Positions 6,637 through 14,982 of a stretch of 64,000 bases of DNA are shown here, in pieces. The stretch covers positions 1 to 64,000 of the forward strand of contig JAGRKV010000020.1 in NCBI GenBank assembly GCA_020442165.1, in the 5' to 3' direction. The position numbers were made by a program, and so were the translations under genes. The DNA comes from Hyphomicrobiaceae bacterium. Lineage in GTDB: Bacteria > Pseudomonadota > Alphaproteobacteria > Rhizobiales > Hyphomicrobiaceae. The notes under the pieces were generated by a model. It saw only the letters and a list, made by a program, of their open reading frames with translations. It did no database searches and was not told the DNA's origin. How positions within the stretch are numbered: the stretch's first letter is position 1; the number at the start of each line of letters is the position of its first letter.

Positions 6637-6927
6637 ATGAGAGAACTAATACTATTCATCAGCCAGCTCCTCAGCATGTACCAGTTCCTGGTGATCGCGA
6701 GCGTGATCATGAGTTGGCTGATGGGCTTCGGCATCGTCAATCCCTATAACCAGATCGCACGCTCGATCTGGAGTTTCCTGCAGGCGATCACTGAGCCCGC
6801 GCTGGCGCCAATCCGCCGGATGCTGCCGGACTTCGGCGGCATCGACATTTCACCGATCGTTCTGCTGCTCGGAATCGAGGCGGTGCAGCAGGTGATCCTG
6901 CCCAACCTCATGAAGGCAACCATGTGA
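6637..6927 (+). CDS. yggT: YggT-family membrane protein
   Basis: The 96-residue protein has two membrane segments, about 5-32 (LILFISQLLSMYQFLVIAS) and 66-88 (ISPIVLLLGIEAVQQVILP), with the family hallmark N-P-x-N/Y-Q at NPYNQ and the loop ITEPALAPIRRMLP between them. Most YggT proteins carry two such repeats in about 180 residues; alphaproteobacterial ones are often the single-repeat form, as here. The function of YggT is poorly known; roles in membrane assembly and osmotic tolerance have been proposed. Its stop overlaps the DUF167 start (TGATG), so the two are one operon, an arrangement that is common in proteobacteria. Confidence 0.9.
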   Translation: MRELILFISQLLSMYQFLVIASVIMSWLMGFGIVNPYNQIARSIWSFLQAITEPALAPIRRMLPDFGGIDISPIVLLLGIEAVQQVILPNLMKATM

Positions 6928-7247
6928 TGGAGCGTCCGGAACTGCCCTGGATGGCGACCGGCGACGGTCTCGTGTTGCGCATTCGGCTGACGCCGAAATC
7001 TTCGCGCGACGCCGTGGAGGGCATCGAGGATACGGCCGAAGGCGCCGCCATCAGGGCGCGCGTCCGCGCCGTGCCATCCGACGGTGAAGCGAACGCTGCC
7101 CTGACCAAGCTGATAGCGTCTTGGCTCGGCGTGCCAAAAAGCAGCATTTCGCTTGTCTCTGGAGGGAAATCACGCATCAAGTCGGTTGCGGTGCGCGGCC
7201 AGACATTGGCACTCATGCGCGACGTTGCGGCCAGGCTGGGACACTGA
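6927..7247 (+). CDS. yggU: DUF167 (YggU) family protein
   Basis: The 106-residue protein has the DUF167 signature: LRIRLTPKSSRDAVEGIED near the N-terminus, then IRARVRAVPSDGEANAALTKLIASWLGVP, then SISLVSGGKSRIKSV. The 'PxDGxAN' loop and 'GxxSRxK' motif are the conserved features. Function is unknown; structures show a small alpha/beta fold. The ATG at 6927 overlaps the yggT stop, and a GTG three bases earlier is an alternative. folD follows 169 nt downstream on the same strand, and yggT-yggU-folD is a common alphaproteobacterial order. Confidence 0.9.
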   Translation: MERPELPWMATGDGLVLRIRLTPKSSRDAVEGIEDTAEGAAIRARVRAVPSDGEANAALTKLIASWLGVPKSSISLVSGGKSRIKSVAVRGQTLALMRDVAARLGH

Positions 7248-7416
7248 ATGGAGCTCGCCTTCCAGGAGCGGTGACCTCCCGAAAGGTGAAAAATAAATGA
7301 AGTCGGGGCTGGGCGGCAGGAACGGTACCGGCAGCACGGTCCGGTTGGAAAAGAGTCCCTTCGGGGCAACTGACACGGCAATCGAAACAAGAAACGAAAA
7401 CAGGAGAAAACACACG

Positions 7417-8301
7417 ATGTCGGACGCCAAGATCATCGACGGCAAGGCCATTGCTGCTGACGTGCGAGCGGGAGTTGCAAAGGATGTCGCGCGCCTCAAA
7501 GCCGAGCACGGTTTTGTGCCGGGGCTGGCCGTCGTCCTCGTCGGCGAGGACCCAGCATCCAAGGTCTACGTGAAGAACAAGGCGGCGCAGACCGTCGAAA
7601 CCGGCATGCTGTCCTTTGAGCACAAGCTGCCGGCTGAGACGGCCGAGGCCGATCTGCTGGCACTTGTCGACAAGCTCAACAAGGATCCGGCGGTGAACGG
7701 TATCCTGGTACAGCTACCGCTGCCCAAGCACATCAATTCCGAAAAAGTGCTGAATGCGATCGATCCCGACAAGGACGTCGACGGCTTCCATCCGGTGAAC
7801 GTCGGCCGCCTGTGGATCGGCGCTCGCTCGCTGGTCCCCTGCACGCCGACCGGTTCGTTGATCCTGGCCAAGACCGTGCAGGAAAACCTCTCGGGCCTCG
7901 ATGCCGTCGTGGTTGGCCGCTCCAACATCGTCGGCAAGCCGATGGCCTCGCTGCTGCTGGCACAGAGCTGCACGGTAACGGTCTGCCACTCGCGCACGAA
8001 GGACCTGCCGGGCGTCGTCAGGCGGGCTGACTTGGTGGTCGCCGCCGTTGGTATCCCCGAGTTCGTTAAGGGCGATTGGATCAAGCCCGGTGCCATCGTC
8101 ATCGACGTCGGTATCAACCGCGTGCCAAAGGGAGACGGCAAGACCAAGCTCGTCGGTGACTGTGATTATGAAAGCTGCGCCAAGGTGGCAGGAGCCATCA
8201 CGCCGGTGCCCGGCGGCGTCGGCCCGATGACCATCGCATGCCTGTTGAAGAACACAGTCGAAGCCGCGCTCATCCAGAAGGGTCTGCCCGCTCTGAGCTG
8301 A
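7417..8301 (+). CDS. folD: Bifunctional methylenetetrahydrofolate dehydrogenase / cyclohydrolase FolD
   Basis: The 294-residue protein interconverts 5,10-methylene-THF and 10-formyl-THF with NADP, feeding purine and formyl-Met synthesis. Visible motifs are [16 protein letters not shown] (with the catalytic Lys of YVxxK), [12 protein letters not shown], the [15 protein letters not shown] loop, the nucleotide-binding [17 protein letters not shown] and the C-terminal [15 protein letters not shown]. The length is normal for the family. The start at 7417 is chosen because AGGAG at 7402-7406 precedes it; a longer in-frame extension from 7297 is Gly/Arg-rich and unlike FolD. A terminator follows immediately. 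Confidence 0.97.
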   Translation: MSDAKIIDGKAIAADVRAGVAKDVARLKAEHGFVPGLAVVLVGEDPASKVYVKNKAAQTVETGMLSFEHKLPAETAEADLLALVDKLNKDPAVNGILVQLPLPKHINSEKVLNAIDPDKDVDGFHPVNVGRLWIGARSLVPCTPTGSLILAKTVQENLSGLDAVVVGRSNIVGKPMASLLLAQSCTVTVCHSRTKDLPGVVRRADLVVAAVGIPEFVKGDWIKPGAIVIDVGINRVPKGDGKTKLVGDCDYESCAKVAGAITPVPGGVGPMTIACLLKNTVEAALIQKGLPALS

Positions 8302-8319
8302 GCGATGTAAAACGGATTG

Positions 8320-8360
8320 GCCGGTCGTCGCGCATCAGGCGATGGCCGGCTTATTCTTTC
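8320..8360 (+). terminator. Intrinsic terminator of folD
   Basis: GCCGGTCGTCGC (8320-8331) pairs with GCGATGGCCGGC (8339-8350) as a 12-bp stem with two G-U pairs and a 7-nt loop, followed by TTATTCTTTC. It begins 18 nt after the folD stop codon. Confidence 0.6.
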
Positions 8361-8417
8361 CGCGCATTCACAACGGCGGCGATCGCAAAGCCTGCACGTT
8401 GCTGGCCCTTCCAGCCG

Positions 8418-9947
8418 TCACGCCGCCTGCCGCTGGCGCAGCGTCTCGCCGCGATAGCTCAACGCCTCTGCGACATGGATACGCCCGACACCGTCGGCGC
8501 CATCAAGGTCAGCAAGGGTGCGCGCAACCTTCAGCGTGCGATGGAAACCGCGCGCGGAAAGACCCAGCGTCTCGGCTGCTTGACGCAACAAGGCGGTTCC
8601 ATCAGCATCAGGCATTGCCGTTTCCTCCAGCAATCGGCCCGAACAATCCGCATTTGTGCGCACACCCTTGACACCAAGCTGCGTGAACCGTTCCTGCTGG
8701 CGCAGCCTGGCACCGGCAACGCGCGCTCGCACTTCTGCACTGCCCTCGCGAGGCGGAGGCAGAACGAGATCAGCGGCGGAAACCGCTGGCACCTCGATCT
8801 GCAGATCTATACGGTCGAGCAGAGGACCGGAGATGCGCGCCTGATACTCCTCGGCGCATCGCGGCCCCCGTTTGCACGCCTGACCGGGCGAACCACCGCC
8901 GCAACGGCACGGGTTCATGGCGGCGACAAGCTGAATGCGCGAGGGATAGGTGATGCGGTGATTGGCACGCGCGATGACGGTCTCGCCGGTTTCAAGCGGC
9001 TGACGCAACCCATCGAGCACCTGTGGTGTGAATTCCGGCAGTTCGTCGAGAAACAACACGCCCAGATGCGCAAGGCTGACCTCGCCGGGGCGCGGGCGCG
9101 TGCCGCCGCCAACGAGCGCCGCCATGCTCGCTGAATGATGCGGGCTCCGGAATGGCCGTTCGGTCGCGAGTTTGCCGCCCGACAATTCACCCGCCAGCGA
9201 ATGCACCATGGAGACCTCCAGCATCTCTTCCGGCGACAGCGGCGGCAGGATGGACGGCAGGCGCGCTGCAAGCATCGATTTGCCCGAGCCGGGCGGACCG
9301 ATCATCAGCAGGTTGTGGCCGCCGGCAGCCGCGATCTCCAGTGCGCGCTTGGCGCTCTCCTGCCCCTTGATGTCTTTCAGATCGGGCAAAAGCCCCGTCG
9401 GGCGTTCCAGGTTGGGCTTTGGCCGCGACAGCGTCTGCAGCCCCTTGAAGTGATTGACGAGCGAGAGGAGGTGCGGTGCGGCCAGGATGTCGACATCCTC
9501 GCCCGCCCACGCCGCCTCCGAGCCGACGTCCGCCGGACAGATCAAGCCCTTCTTCATGGCATTGGCGCCGATCGCGGCGGGCAGCGCGCCCGGTACGGCG
9601 CGGATTGAACCATCGAGCGCCAGTTCGCCGAGTGCGGCAAATCCGGCAATCGCGTCAGGCGCAATCGCACCCATGGCCGACATCAGCGCCAGCACGATCG
9701 GCAGGTCGAAATGGCTGCCCTCCTTGGGGAGATCCGCCGGCGCGAGGTTGACGGTCAGATGCTTGTAGGGAAGTCCGAGGCCAACCGCGTGCAGCGCGTT
9801 GCGCACCCTCTCGCGGCTCTCCGCCACCGCCTTGTCCGGCAGGCCGACGATGGAAAACGCTGGCGCGCCGGGTGTGATGCGAACCTGCACCTCGACGTGC
9901 CGGGCCTCGATGCCAACGAACGCTAGTGTCGAAATCTGCCCGTACAT
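8418..9947 (-). CDS. comM: YifB/ComM-family AAA+ ATPase (Mg-chelatase-like)
   Basis: The 509-residue protein begins with the ChlI-like domain (VGIEARHVEVQVRI, IVGLPDKAVAESRERVRNAL). The AAA+ core follows with Walker A GPPGSGKSMLAARLP, a FRSPHH motif and Walker B LGVLFLDELPEF. It ends with the C-terminal Mg_chelatase_C region, and a Cys-rich loop (CRCGGG...CKRGPRC) is present as in homologues. In naturally transformable bacteria ComM is a helicase that promotes branch migration during integration of incoming DNA; elsewhere its role is unclear. The start at 9947 follows a GAGGGTGG site; the 18-residue extension upstream is not family-like. The gene faces gshB in the same direction with a 135-nt gap. 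Confidence 0.93.
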   Translation of the reverse strand: MYGQISTLAFVGIEARHVEVQVRITPGAPAFSIVGLPDKAVAESRERVRNALHAVGLGLPYKHLTVNLAPADLPKEGSHFDLPIVLALMSAMGAIAPDAIAGFAALGELALDGSIRAVPGALPAAIGANAMKKGLICPADVGSEAAWAGEDVDILAAPHLLSLVNHFKGLQTLSRPKPNLERPTGLLPDLKDIKGQESAKRALEIAAAGGHNLLMIGPPGSGKSMLAARLPSILPPLSPEEMLEVSMVHSLAGELSGGKLATERPFRSPHHSASMAALVGGGTRPRPGEVSLAHLGVLFLDELPEFTPQVLDGLRQPLETGETVIARANHRITYPSRIQLVAAMNPCRCGGGSPGQACKRGPRCAEEYQARISGPLLDRIDLQIEVPAVSAADLVLPPPREGSAEVRARVAGARLRQQERFTQLGVKGVRTNADCSGRLLEETAMPDADGTALLRQAAETLGLSARGFHRTLKVARTLADLDGADGVGRIHVAEALSYRGETLRQRQAA

Positions 9948-10082
9948 GCACCACCCTCGCAACTCCCGCAGGAGAGCGCCTCGCCCTCCCGAGTTGCCCA
10001 AGCGTAGTCTGAATGCAGATCACGATCAAGAACAAAAACGGAACATGAAGCGCCGGGCCGTGGAGCAGCATCACTCGCGCAA

Positions 10083-11051
10083 TTAGGCGCGCTGGGCCAC
10101 CTTTCCCTCGATCGCGTCCCAGATCATCGCCGCGATGTCGGGACCGCCGTGATCCTTGATGTGGCGGATGCCGGTGGGTGAGGTGACGTTGATCTCGGTG
10201 AGATAGGGTCCGATCACGTCGATGCCGGTGAAGATCAAGCCGCGCCGCTTCAGCTCCGGCCCGAGCCGCGCGCAGATTTCCTTGTCGCGCGCCGTCAGTT
10301 CCACCGCCGCCGCCGTGCCGCCGACGTGCAGGTTGGAGCGCGTCTCGCCTTCTGATGGGATGCGGTTGATGACGCCCGCAAGTTCGCCGTCGACGAGAAT
10401 GATACGCTTGTCGCCCTGGCGCACTTCGGGCCGGTACTCCTGCACCATGAACGGCTCGCGGAAGATCGTCTGGAAGAGCTCCACCAGTGCGCCAAGGTTG
10501 GTATCGCCCGGCTTGATGCGGAACACAGATGCGCCACCGTTGCCGTAGAGCGGCTTGATGATGATATCCTTGTGCTTGTCGCGGAAAGCCTGCACGTCGG
10601 CCAAGGACCGCGTCACCATGGTCGGCGGCATCAGGTCGAGGAAATCGAGCACCCACAGCTTCTCTGGCGCGTTACGCACCTCGCGAGGATCGTTGACCAC
10701 CAGCGTTTGGGGATGAATGCGCTCTAAAAGGTGCGTCGAGGTGATGTAGGCCATGTCGAATGGCGGGTCCTGGCGCAACAGGACGACGTCAAAGGTCGAC
10801 AGGTTCTCGTGCCGGCACGAAAGCAGCTCGAAATGCGCGCCAGTACGATCGACAACTTTGAGGCCGCAACCATTTGCCTTCAACGTCGCGCCGTCCAGCG
10901 TCAGCGCCTGGGGCAGATAATAGAAGAGGTCGTGTCCGCGGGCCTGTGCCTCCAGCAGCAGCGCAAAGGTGGAATCGCCCTTGATGTCGATGCGATCAAT
11001 CGGGTCCATCTGGCAGGCGACGCGCAAGGGACGGCGGATAGGGTTCGGCAT
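10083..11051 (-). CDS. gshB: Glutathione synthetase
   Basis: The 322-residue ATP-grasp enzyme joins gamma-glutamylcysteine and glycine. Characteristic segments are ACQMDPIDRIDIKGDSTFAL at the N-terminus, VVLLRQDPPFDMAYI, LVVNDPREVRNAPEKL, the ATP-binding loop IIKPLYGNGGASVFRI, MVQEYRPEVRQGDKRIILVDG and LIFTGIDVIGPYLTEINVTSPTGI. The length matches the family (about 315). The start at 11051 gives the usual N-terminus and has GGAG about 13 nt upstream; an in-frame ATG at 11090 is possible. It belongs to the conserved rsmI-yraN-gshB neighbourhood but is separated from yraN by a small plus-strand gene. Confidence 0.96.
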   Translation of the reverse strand: MPNPIRRPLRVACQMDPIDRIDIKGDSTFALLLEAQARGHDLFYYLPQALTLDGATLKANGCGLKVVDRTGAHFELLSCRHENLSTFDVVLLRQDPPFDMAYITSTHLLERIHPQTLVVNDPREVRNAPEKLWVLDFLDLMPPTMVTRSLADVQAFRDKHKDIIIKPLYGNGGASVFRIKPGDTNLGALVELFQTIFREPFMVQEYRPEVRQGDKRIILVDGELAGVINRIPSEGETRSNLHVGGTAAAVELTARDKEICARLGPELKRRGLIFTGIDVIGPYLTEINVTSPTGIRHIKDHGGPDIAAMIWDAIEGKVAQRA

Positions 11052-11320
11052 CGGCGGGTTATTCTCCGGATTTTCATCGCCCAAGATCATTGGGCAGCCG
11101 AAGCAAGCCTGAGCGGCCGGCATTGTCAACACGGCCTTGCAGCGGACCCTGCCAGCCGGTGAGCTTTGAAACCTGGTGCGTCATGCGGCAAGGCGACTTG
11201 GCTTCGCACGCCCGCTCGCCAACCCGCCTCATGGGAATTGGCCCCAACAATCAAAATTAACGCTCTGTTAACCGGATCACCGCAGGCTGATTTTGCGGGA
11301 TTACGGGAATGAGAGGGAAA

Positions 11321-11545
11321 ATGGGCATCCAGGATACGGAGCTTGCGTTCACTTTGGCGCGGCTTGAAAGCTCCCTGAATGCGCTGGCCGAATCCCGCAG
11401 CCGGGTAGGCGATGCGCTGCATGAAGCGATCATCGAACTGACACAACAGATCGAGGACTTCGAAAAGGCTACCTCCTCGCCTGCGCGCGTGATGCGCCGG
11501 GAAAGCTACCAGTTGCAGCCCACGGGCCGGCGCACAGCCGCCTGA
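11321..11545 (+). CDS. Small coiled-coil-like hypothetical protein
   Basis: The 74-residue product is highly charged and helical with heptad-like spacing of Leu/Ile (FTLARLESSLNALAESRSRV, then LHEAIIELTQQIEDFEKA), followed by a disordered Arg/Ser/Thr-rich tail. The start is fixed by GAGAGGG at 11311-11317 next to ATG 11321. It lies divergently from gshB and convergently to yraN, alone in its direction. I do not know the family; the clean ribosome site and amphipathic pattern favour a real gene. Confidence 0.6.
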   Translation: MGIQDTELAFTLARLESSLNALAESRSRVGDALHEAIIELTQQIEDFEKATSSPARVMRRESYQLQPTGRRTAA

Positions 11546-11572
11546 TCGAACACCACGTCGCAATTTGGTGCT

Positions 11573-11956
11573 TCAAACCGCATTGATGAGATGCTGGGGC
11601 AGGCGCCAGGGCAGAACCAGCACCAGGTCAAACCCCATTTCGTGGTCGTGATAGTTGGGATGGCGGGCAAGCCATATGTCGGCGGCCCGGTGGATGCGCA
11701 ATCGCTGCTGAGACATCAAGGCTGCATGCGCCGCTTCAAGCGTGGCCCGCTGCTTGACTTCAACGAACGCAAGACGCCCCCGCCGTGCTGCAACGATGTC
11801 GATTTCGCCGGCAACCGTCGTCACGCGCCGTCCGAGGATGCGATAACCCTTGCCTGCAAGCATGAGGATGGCGAGCCATTCGGCACTCTTGCCGCGGCGA
11901 TAACGCCGCCGCCGTTCACGCGAAACCTCGGCCTTGCTGGTGCGAGCATCCTTCAC
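11573..11956 (-). CDS. yraN: YraN / UPF0102 family nuclease-fold protein
   Basis: The 127-residue protein has the restriction-endonuclease-like fold signature of UPF0102. GKSAEWLAILMLAGKGYRIL is followed by the active-site-like residues in GEIDIVAARRGRLAFVEVKQR (E-x-D ... E-x-K). Then come an Arg/His-rich helix RLRIHRAADIWLARHP and FDLVLVLP. The function of the family is not settled; the intact ExK motif suggests DNA binding or cleavage. Its start overlaps the rsmI stop by 4 nt (ATGA), so the two are translationally coupled. The rsmI-yraN pairing is widespread in proteobacteria. Confidence 0.93.
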   Translation of the reverse strand: MKDARTSKAEVSRERRRRYRRGKSAEWLAILMLAGKGYRILGRRVTTVAGEIDIVAARRGRLAFVEVKQRATLEAAHAALMSQQRLRIHRAADIWLARHPNYHDHEMGFDLVLVLPWRLPQHLINAV

Positions 11957-12939
11957 CGCGTGCCATCCTGCTCGCCCTTCAGGCGCAGCCCGATGTCATA
12001 GACGCGCGAGCGCGGAACACCCAATGCATCGGCAACCTTGCGTGCCGCATCCTTGAGGCGCATGTCGATCAATGCTTCGCGCAGGGCCTCTTCGATCGAC
12101 GCATCACTGGTATCGCGCGCCACTGGTGGTGACACAACGACGACAAATTCGCCGCGCGCCTCGCGTTGTGTAAAGGACTGCGCCAGTTCACGCAGCGGGG
12201 CACGCATCATCTCCTCGTGGAGTTTCGTCAACTCGCGTGCAATCGCCGCGTCACGATCTCCAAGGACCTCGGCCAGATCCCGCAGCATTTCCGCGACACG
12301 CGAAGGCGCTTCATAAAAGACGAGTGTCGTGTCGAGGCGCTTGAATTCCTCCAGGCGGGCGCGGCGGGCGGCACTCTTCGCGGGAAGGAACCCGCAGAAC
12401 ATGAATGTGTCCGTCGGCAAGCCGGCGCTGGTGAGCGCCGTCAGCACTGCCGAGGCACCCGGAACGCTGACCACATTGTGACCGGCCGCCACCACGTCGC
12501 GGACCAGCTTGAAGCCCGGATCTGAGATGAGCGGCGTGCCGGCATCGGAGATGAGGGCGACACTTTTTCCCTCTTCCAGCGCCCCCAGAATGAAGGGGCG
12601 CTGCTGGGCCGCATTATGCTCGTGATATTGCCGCAGCGGACGGCGCAGGCCGAAGTGTTGCAACAGCGTGTGCGATCGCCGCGTGTCCTCGCAGTAGATA
12701 ACGTCCGCTCGGGCCAGCACGGTCAGGGCGCGCAGTGTGATGTCACCCAGATTGCCTATCGGCGTGGCGACGAGATAAAGACCGGACGTGAGACGTCCCG
12801 CCAGTTGACGTCCGAATTCAGCCAGGAGAGCGGCATCGGCGCCTGGACGCGGCAGGTCGCCTTCGGCTGCTGATTCGCTCTCGGGCGTCGCCGTCGCCGG
12901 CGGTGCCCCAGCCGAACCAGACTCCTTGTCCACAGGCAT
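11953..12939 (-). CDS. rsmI: 16S rRNA (cytidine1402-2'-O)-methyltransferase RsmI
   Basis: The 328-residue protein has a tetrapyrrole-methylase fold. LTSGLYLVATPIGNLGDITLRAL opens the domain, followed by DVIYCEDTRRSHTLLQHFG, LISDAGTPLISDPGFKLV, VVSVPGASAVLTALTSAGLP and LVFYEAPSRVAEMLRDL. It methylates the 2'-O of C1402 in the ribosomal decoding centre using SAM. About 40 residues of Ala/Pro/Ser-rich sequence precede the domain. The start at 12939 follows GAGGG. A C-terminal helical part (EALREALIDMRLKDAARKVA) is usual in the family. It is cotranscribed with yraN. Confidence 0.96.
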   Translation of the reverse strand: MPVDKESGSAGAPPATATPESESAAEGDLPRPGADAALLAEFGRQLAGRLTSGLYLVATPIGNLGDITLRALTVLARADVIYCEDTRRSHTLLQHFGLRRPLRQYHEHNAAQQRPFILGALEEGKSVALISDAGTPLISDPGFKLVRDVVAAGHNVVSVPGASAVLTALTSAGLPTDTFMFCGFLPAKSAARRARLEEFKRLDTTLVFYEAPSRVAEMLRDLAEVLGDRDAAIARELTKLHEEMMRAPLRELAQSFTQREARGEFVVVVSPPVARDTSDASIEEALREALIDMRLKDAARKVADALGVPRSRVYDIGLRLKGEQDGTR

Positions 12940-13317
12940 CTTCAGCCCTCGTTGCTTCTGCCGTGCCCGGCCGTGCTGCGGCGCCATATCGGGGCATCGG
13001 CGATTGCCGCCCGGTTAGCGCCGCAAGTTACGCCCAATTCGTGCGCCATTTCATTGCATGTGTGCGCTAGAGTGGACGCCCCCGACAAGTGTTTTGCCAG
13101 CCGGAGCCGTAACCTACATCCGTGAATCCGTTCACAGTGTCACGAAAGCACTTCTCCGGCATCGCGTGCTCAGCTAACTGGAGAAGAGTGACGCGCCCGT
13201 CGCGCTGGGAACATCTTGTTCGTGTTTGCTGCTATGTGTCGGAGCCCGGCCAGCGCGACGCGGCCTCGCCCCTTCGCTCCAGGTCGCGAACAAGTCTGTG
13301 CAGGAAACAAATTTGAG
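12940..13317. other. Divergent promoter region between rsmI and the LpoA-like gene
   Basis: The 378 bases separate two divergent genes and carry no convincing ORF. Promoters for both sides must lie here, but I could not fix a -35/-10 pair with confidence. Confidence 0.4.
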
Positions 13318-14652
13318 ATGCTAGACCCACTGCACCGCCTACTGATCCGCAAGATCGAGCGCCGCAGCCTGCTCGCCGGCGCGGCTATCGCATTGGCTGG
13401 CATTGCGGCCGGGTGCAGCGCCAGTGTTGGCAACAATGCCGCGACAAACGCTTCGATCTCGCCGGAACCAACCGCTCAGACTGCTGGAAAGGGCGCATCC
13501 GGACCGGTGAAGGTCGCAATGCTGCTGCCGCTCGCGGGTTTCGGCCAGTCCGCCACTCTTGCCAAGAGCATGAAACAGGCTGGTGAGATGGCGCTATTCG
13601 AACGCGACAATCCCAATGTGCAGTTGCTGGTGAAGGATGATGCAGGCACGCCGGAAGGGGCACGCGCGGCCGCAGATCAGGCGATCCGTGACGGCGCGGA
13701 ACTCATCATCGGGCCGCTTTACGCAAAGTCCGTCTCTGCCATCGCCCAGCAGGCGCGCCAGTCCAACGTCCCCGTTCTCGCGTTTTCGAACGACAGCCGC
13801 GTTGCCGGAAACGGCGTCTATCTCGTCAGCTTCCTGATCCAGCCGGAGGTGGACCGCATCGTTTCGTTCGCCGTATCGAAAGGCAAACAGCGGTTCGCGG
13901 CATTGATACCGGCGGATGCCTATGGCGATACCGTGGAGCCCGTCTTCCGCGCGGCCGTTTCGCGGCATGGCGGCACGCTGGTTCATCTGGAGCGCTACGC
14001 CGTCGGCGCCAATGCCATGCTGGAACCCAGCCGCCGCGTGGCGGAAGCCATTCGCAATGCGCAGGCCTCAGGTGCGCCCGTCGATGCGCTCTTCCTGCCC
14101 GGTGGCCAGGATACCTTGCCGCAGTTGGCGCCGCTTCTCGCCTACCAGGGGATCGAACCGCGGCGCGTGCAGCTCATTGGAACCGGCGCCTGGGATTATC
14201 CCAATGTCGGCCGTGAGCAGATGCTGGCTGGCGGCTGGTATCCGAGCCCCGATCCGCGCGGATGGCAGGATTTCTCGGCACGGTTTTCGCGCACATTTGG
14301 ATCGGCGCCGCCGCGGCTTGCGAGCTTGGCCCATGATGCTGTGAGCATCGCGGTTGCGCTGTCCGCTGGTGCGCCCGGGCAGCGCTATTCGTCTGCCGCG
14401 CTGACGAACACGCAGGGCTTTTCCGGTGTCGATGGCACGCTGGTGCTGGGTGCGGATGGCCACTCGCAGCGCAGGCTGGCCATCCTGGAAATCCAGCAGT
14501 ATGGCAACAATGTCATCGATGAGGCGCCGCAGTTCGCCGTATCGAACAGTGAGCCAGGTGTGCCCTACTCACCCTCGCCCCGCAGCGACATCGTAACCCC
14601 ACCTGTCACTGGCTCGGTCTACGTTCCAGCCCCCGCACCGGCGAGCTATTAG
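13318..14652 (+). CDS. Lipoprotein with periplasmic-binding fold, LpoA-like penicillin-binding protein activator
   Basis: The 444-residue protein begins with an export signal ending in a lipobox (SLLAGAAIALAGIAAGC), with a preceding RR pair, so Cys would be acylated after cleavage. The rest is a type-I periplasmic-binding (Peripla_BP_6) fold: VKVAMLLPLAGFGQSATLAKSM, LLVKDDAGTPEGARAAADQAI, GAELIIGPLYAKSVSAIA and VPVLAFSNDS. The position beside rsmI-yraN matches the rsmI-lpoA-yraN order of gammaproteobacteria, where LpoA activates the penicillin-binding protein PBP1A; the N-terminal TPR part of enterobacterial LpoA is absent. The start at 13318 is chosen for the signal peptide and AGGAAA upstream. 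Its stop TAG is the first three bases of a palindromic repeat. Confidence 0.8.
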   Translation: MLDPLHRLLIRKIERRSLLAGAAIALAGIAAGCSASVGNNAATNASISPEPTAQTAGKGASGPVKVAMLLPLAGFGQSATLAKSMKQAGEMALFERDNPNVQLLVKDDAGTPEGARAAADQAIRDGAELIIGPLYAKSVSAIAQQARQSNVPVLAFSNDSRVAGNGVYLVSFLIQPEVDRIVSFAVSKGKQRFAALIPADAYGDTVEPVFRAAVSRHGGTLVHLERYAVGANAMLEPSRRVAEAIRNAQASGAPVDALFLPGGQDTLPQLAPLLAYQGIEPRRVQLIGTGAWDYPNVGREQMLAGGWYPSPDPRGWQDFSARFSRTFGSAPPRLASLAHDAVSIAVALSAGAPGQRYSSAALTNTQGFSGVDGTLVLGADGHSQRRLAILEIQQYGNNVIDEAPQFAVSNSEPGVPYSPSPRSDIVTPPVTGSVYVPAPAPASY

Positions 14653-14800
14653 AGCGATTCCGACCAAGGCGGAATCGTTAAGGCCGCGACTGCGGCCCGG
14701 CGCTTTGCGCCGCCCCCGCGGAGCAGCCCAAGCGTTAGCGAGGGTTAGCTGCGTGAGCGAAGAAATCTGGATCGTTTCAACGTAAGTCTGAAATGATCTA
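14650..14800. repeat. Mosaic of consecutive palindromes (RIME-like), left part
   Basis: The stretch is a chain of hairpins: GATTCCG-accaagg-CGGAATC at about 14656-14677, GGCCGC-gact-GCGGCC near 14683-14698, GGCGC-ttt-GCGCC near 14699-14712, and GATC-x-TTTCA...TGAAA-x-GATC at 14770-14799. It begins with TAGAGC, whose TAG is the stop of the LpoA-like gene. Such mosaics resemble the intergenic RIME elements described in rhizobia. It has no coding capacity. Positions of the inner arms are approximate to a few bases. Confidence 0.65.
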
Positions 14801-14901
14801 GGGCATGTTTAGCTGAAGTGAGTAGCGGTTCAGCGTGAAAAACATGCCCATACTAAAAGGAAAGAGCGCGTTCCCGATCCCATCGAAAATGAACGAGCTC
14901 T
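14801..14901. repeat. Dispersed two-hairpin repeat, copy A
   Basis: The first hairpin has outer arms GGGCATGTTT and AAACATGCCC and inner arms GCTGAA and TTCAGC around a loop. The second runs from GAGCGCGTTC to GAACGAGCTC. The same 100-bp unit recurs at 28379 and 39232 with a few substitutions. It sits between the end of the LpoA-like gene and the end of livM, that is, between convergent genes. Confidence 0.85.
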
Positions 14902-14982
14902 TGCCTGCCCCACGGCACCGGCCGCGCAATGACCCTGTTTCGAAGATCGTGCGCAATTTGCCCCGCCGCCTGCGCCGTGGCC

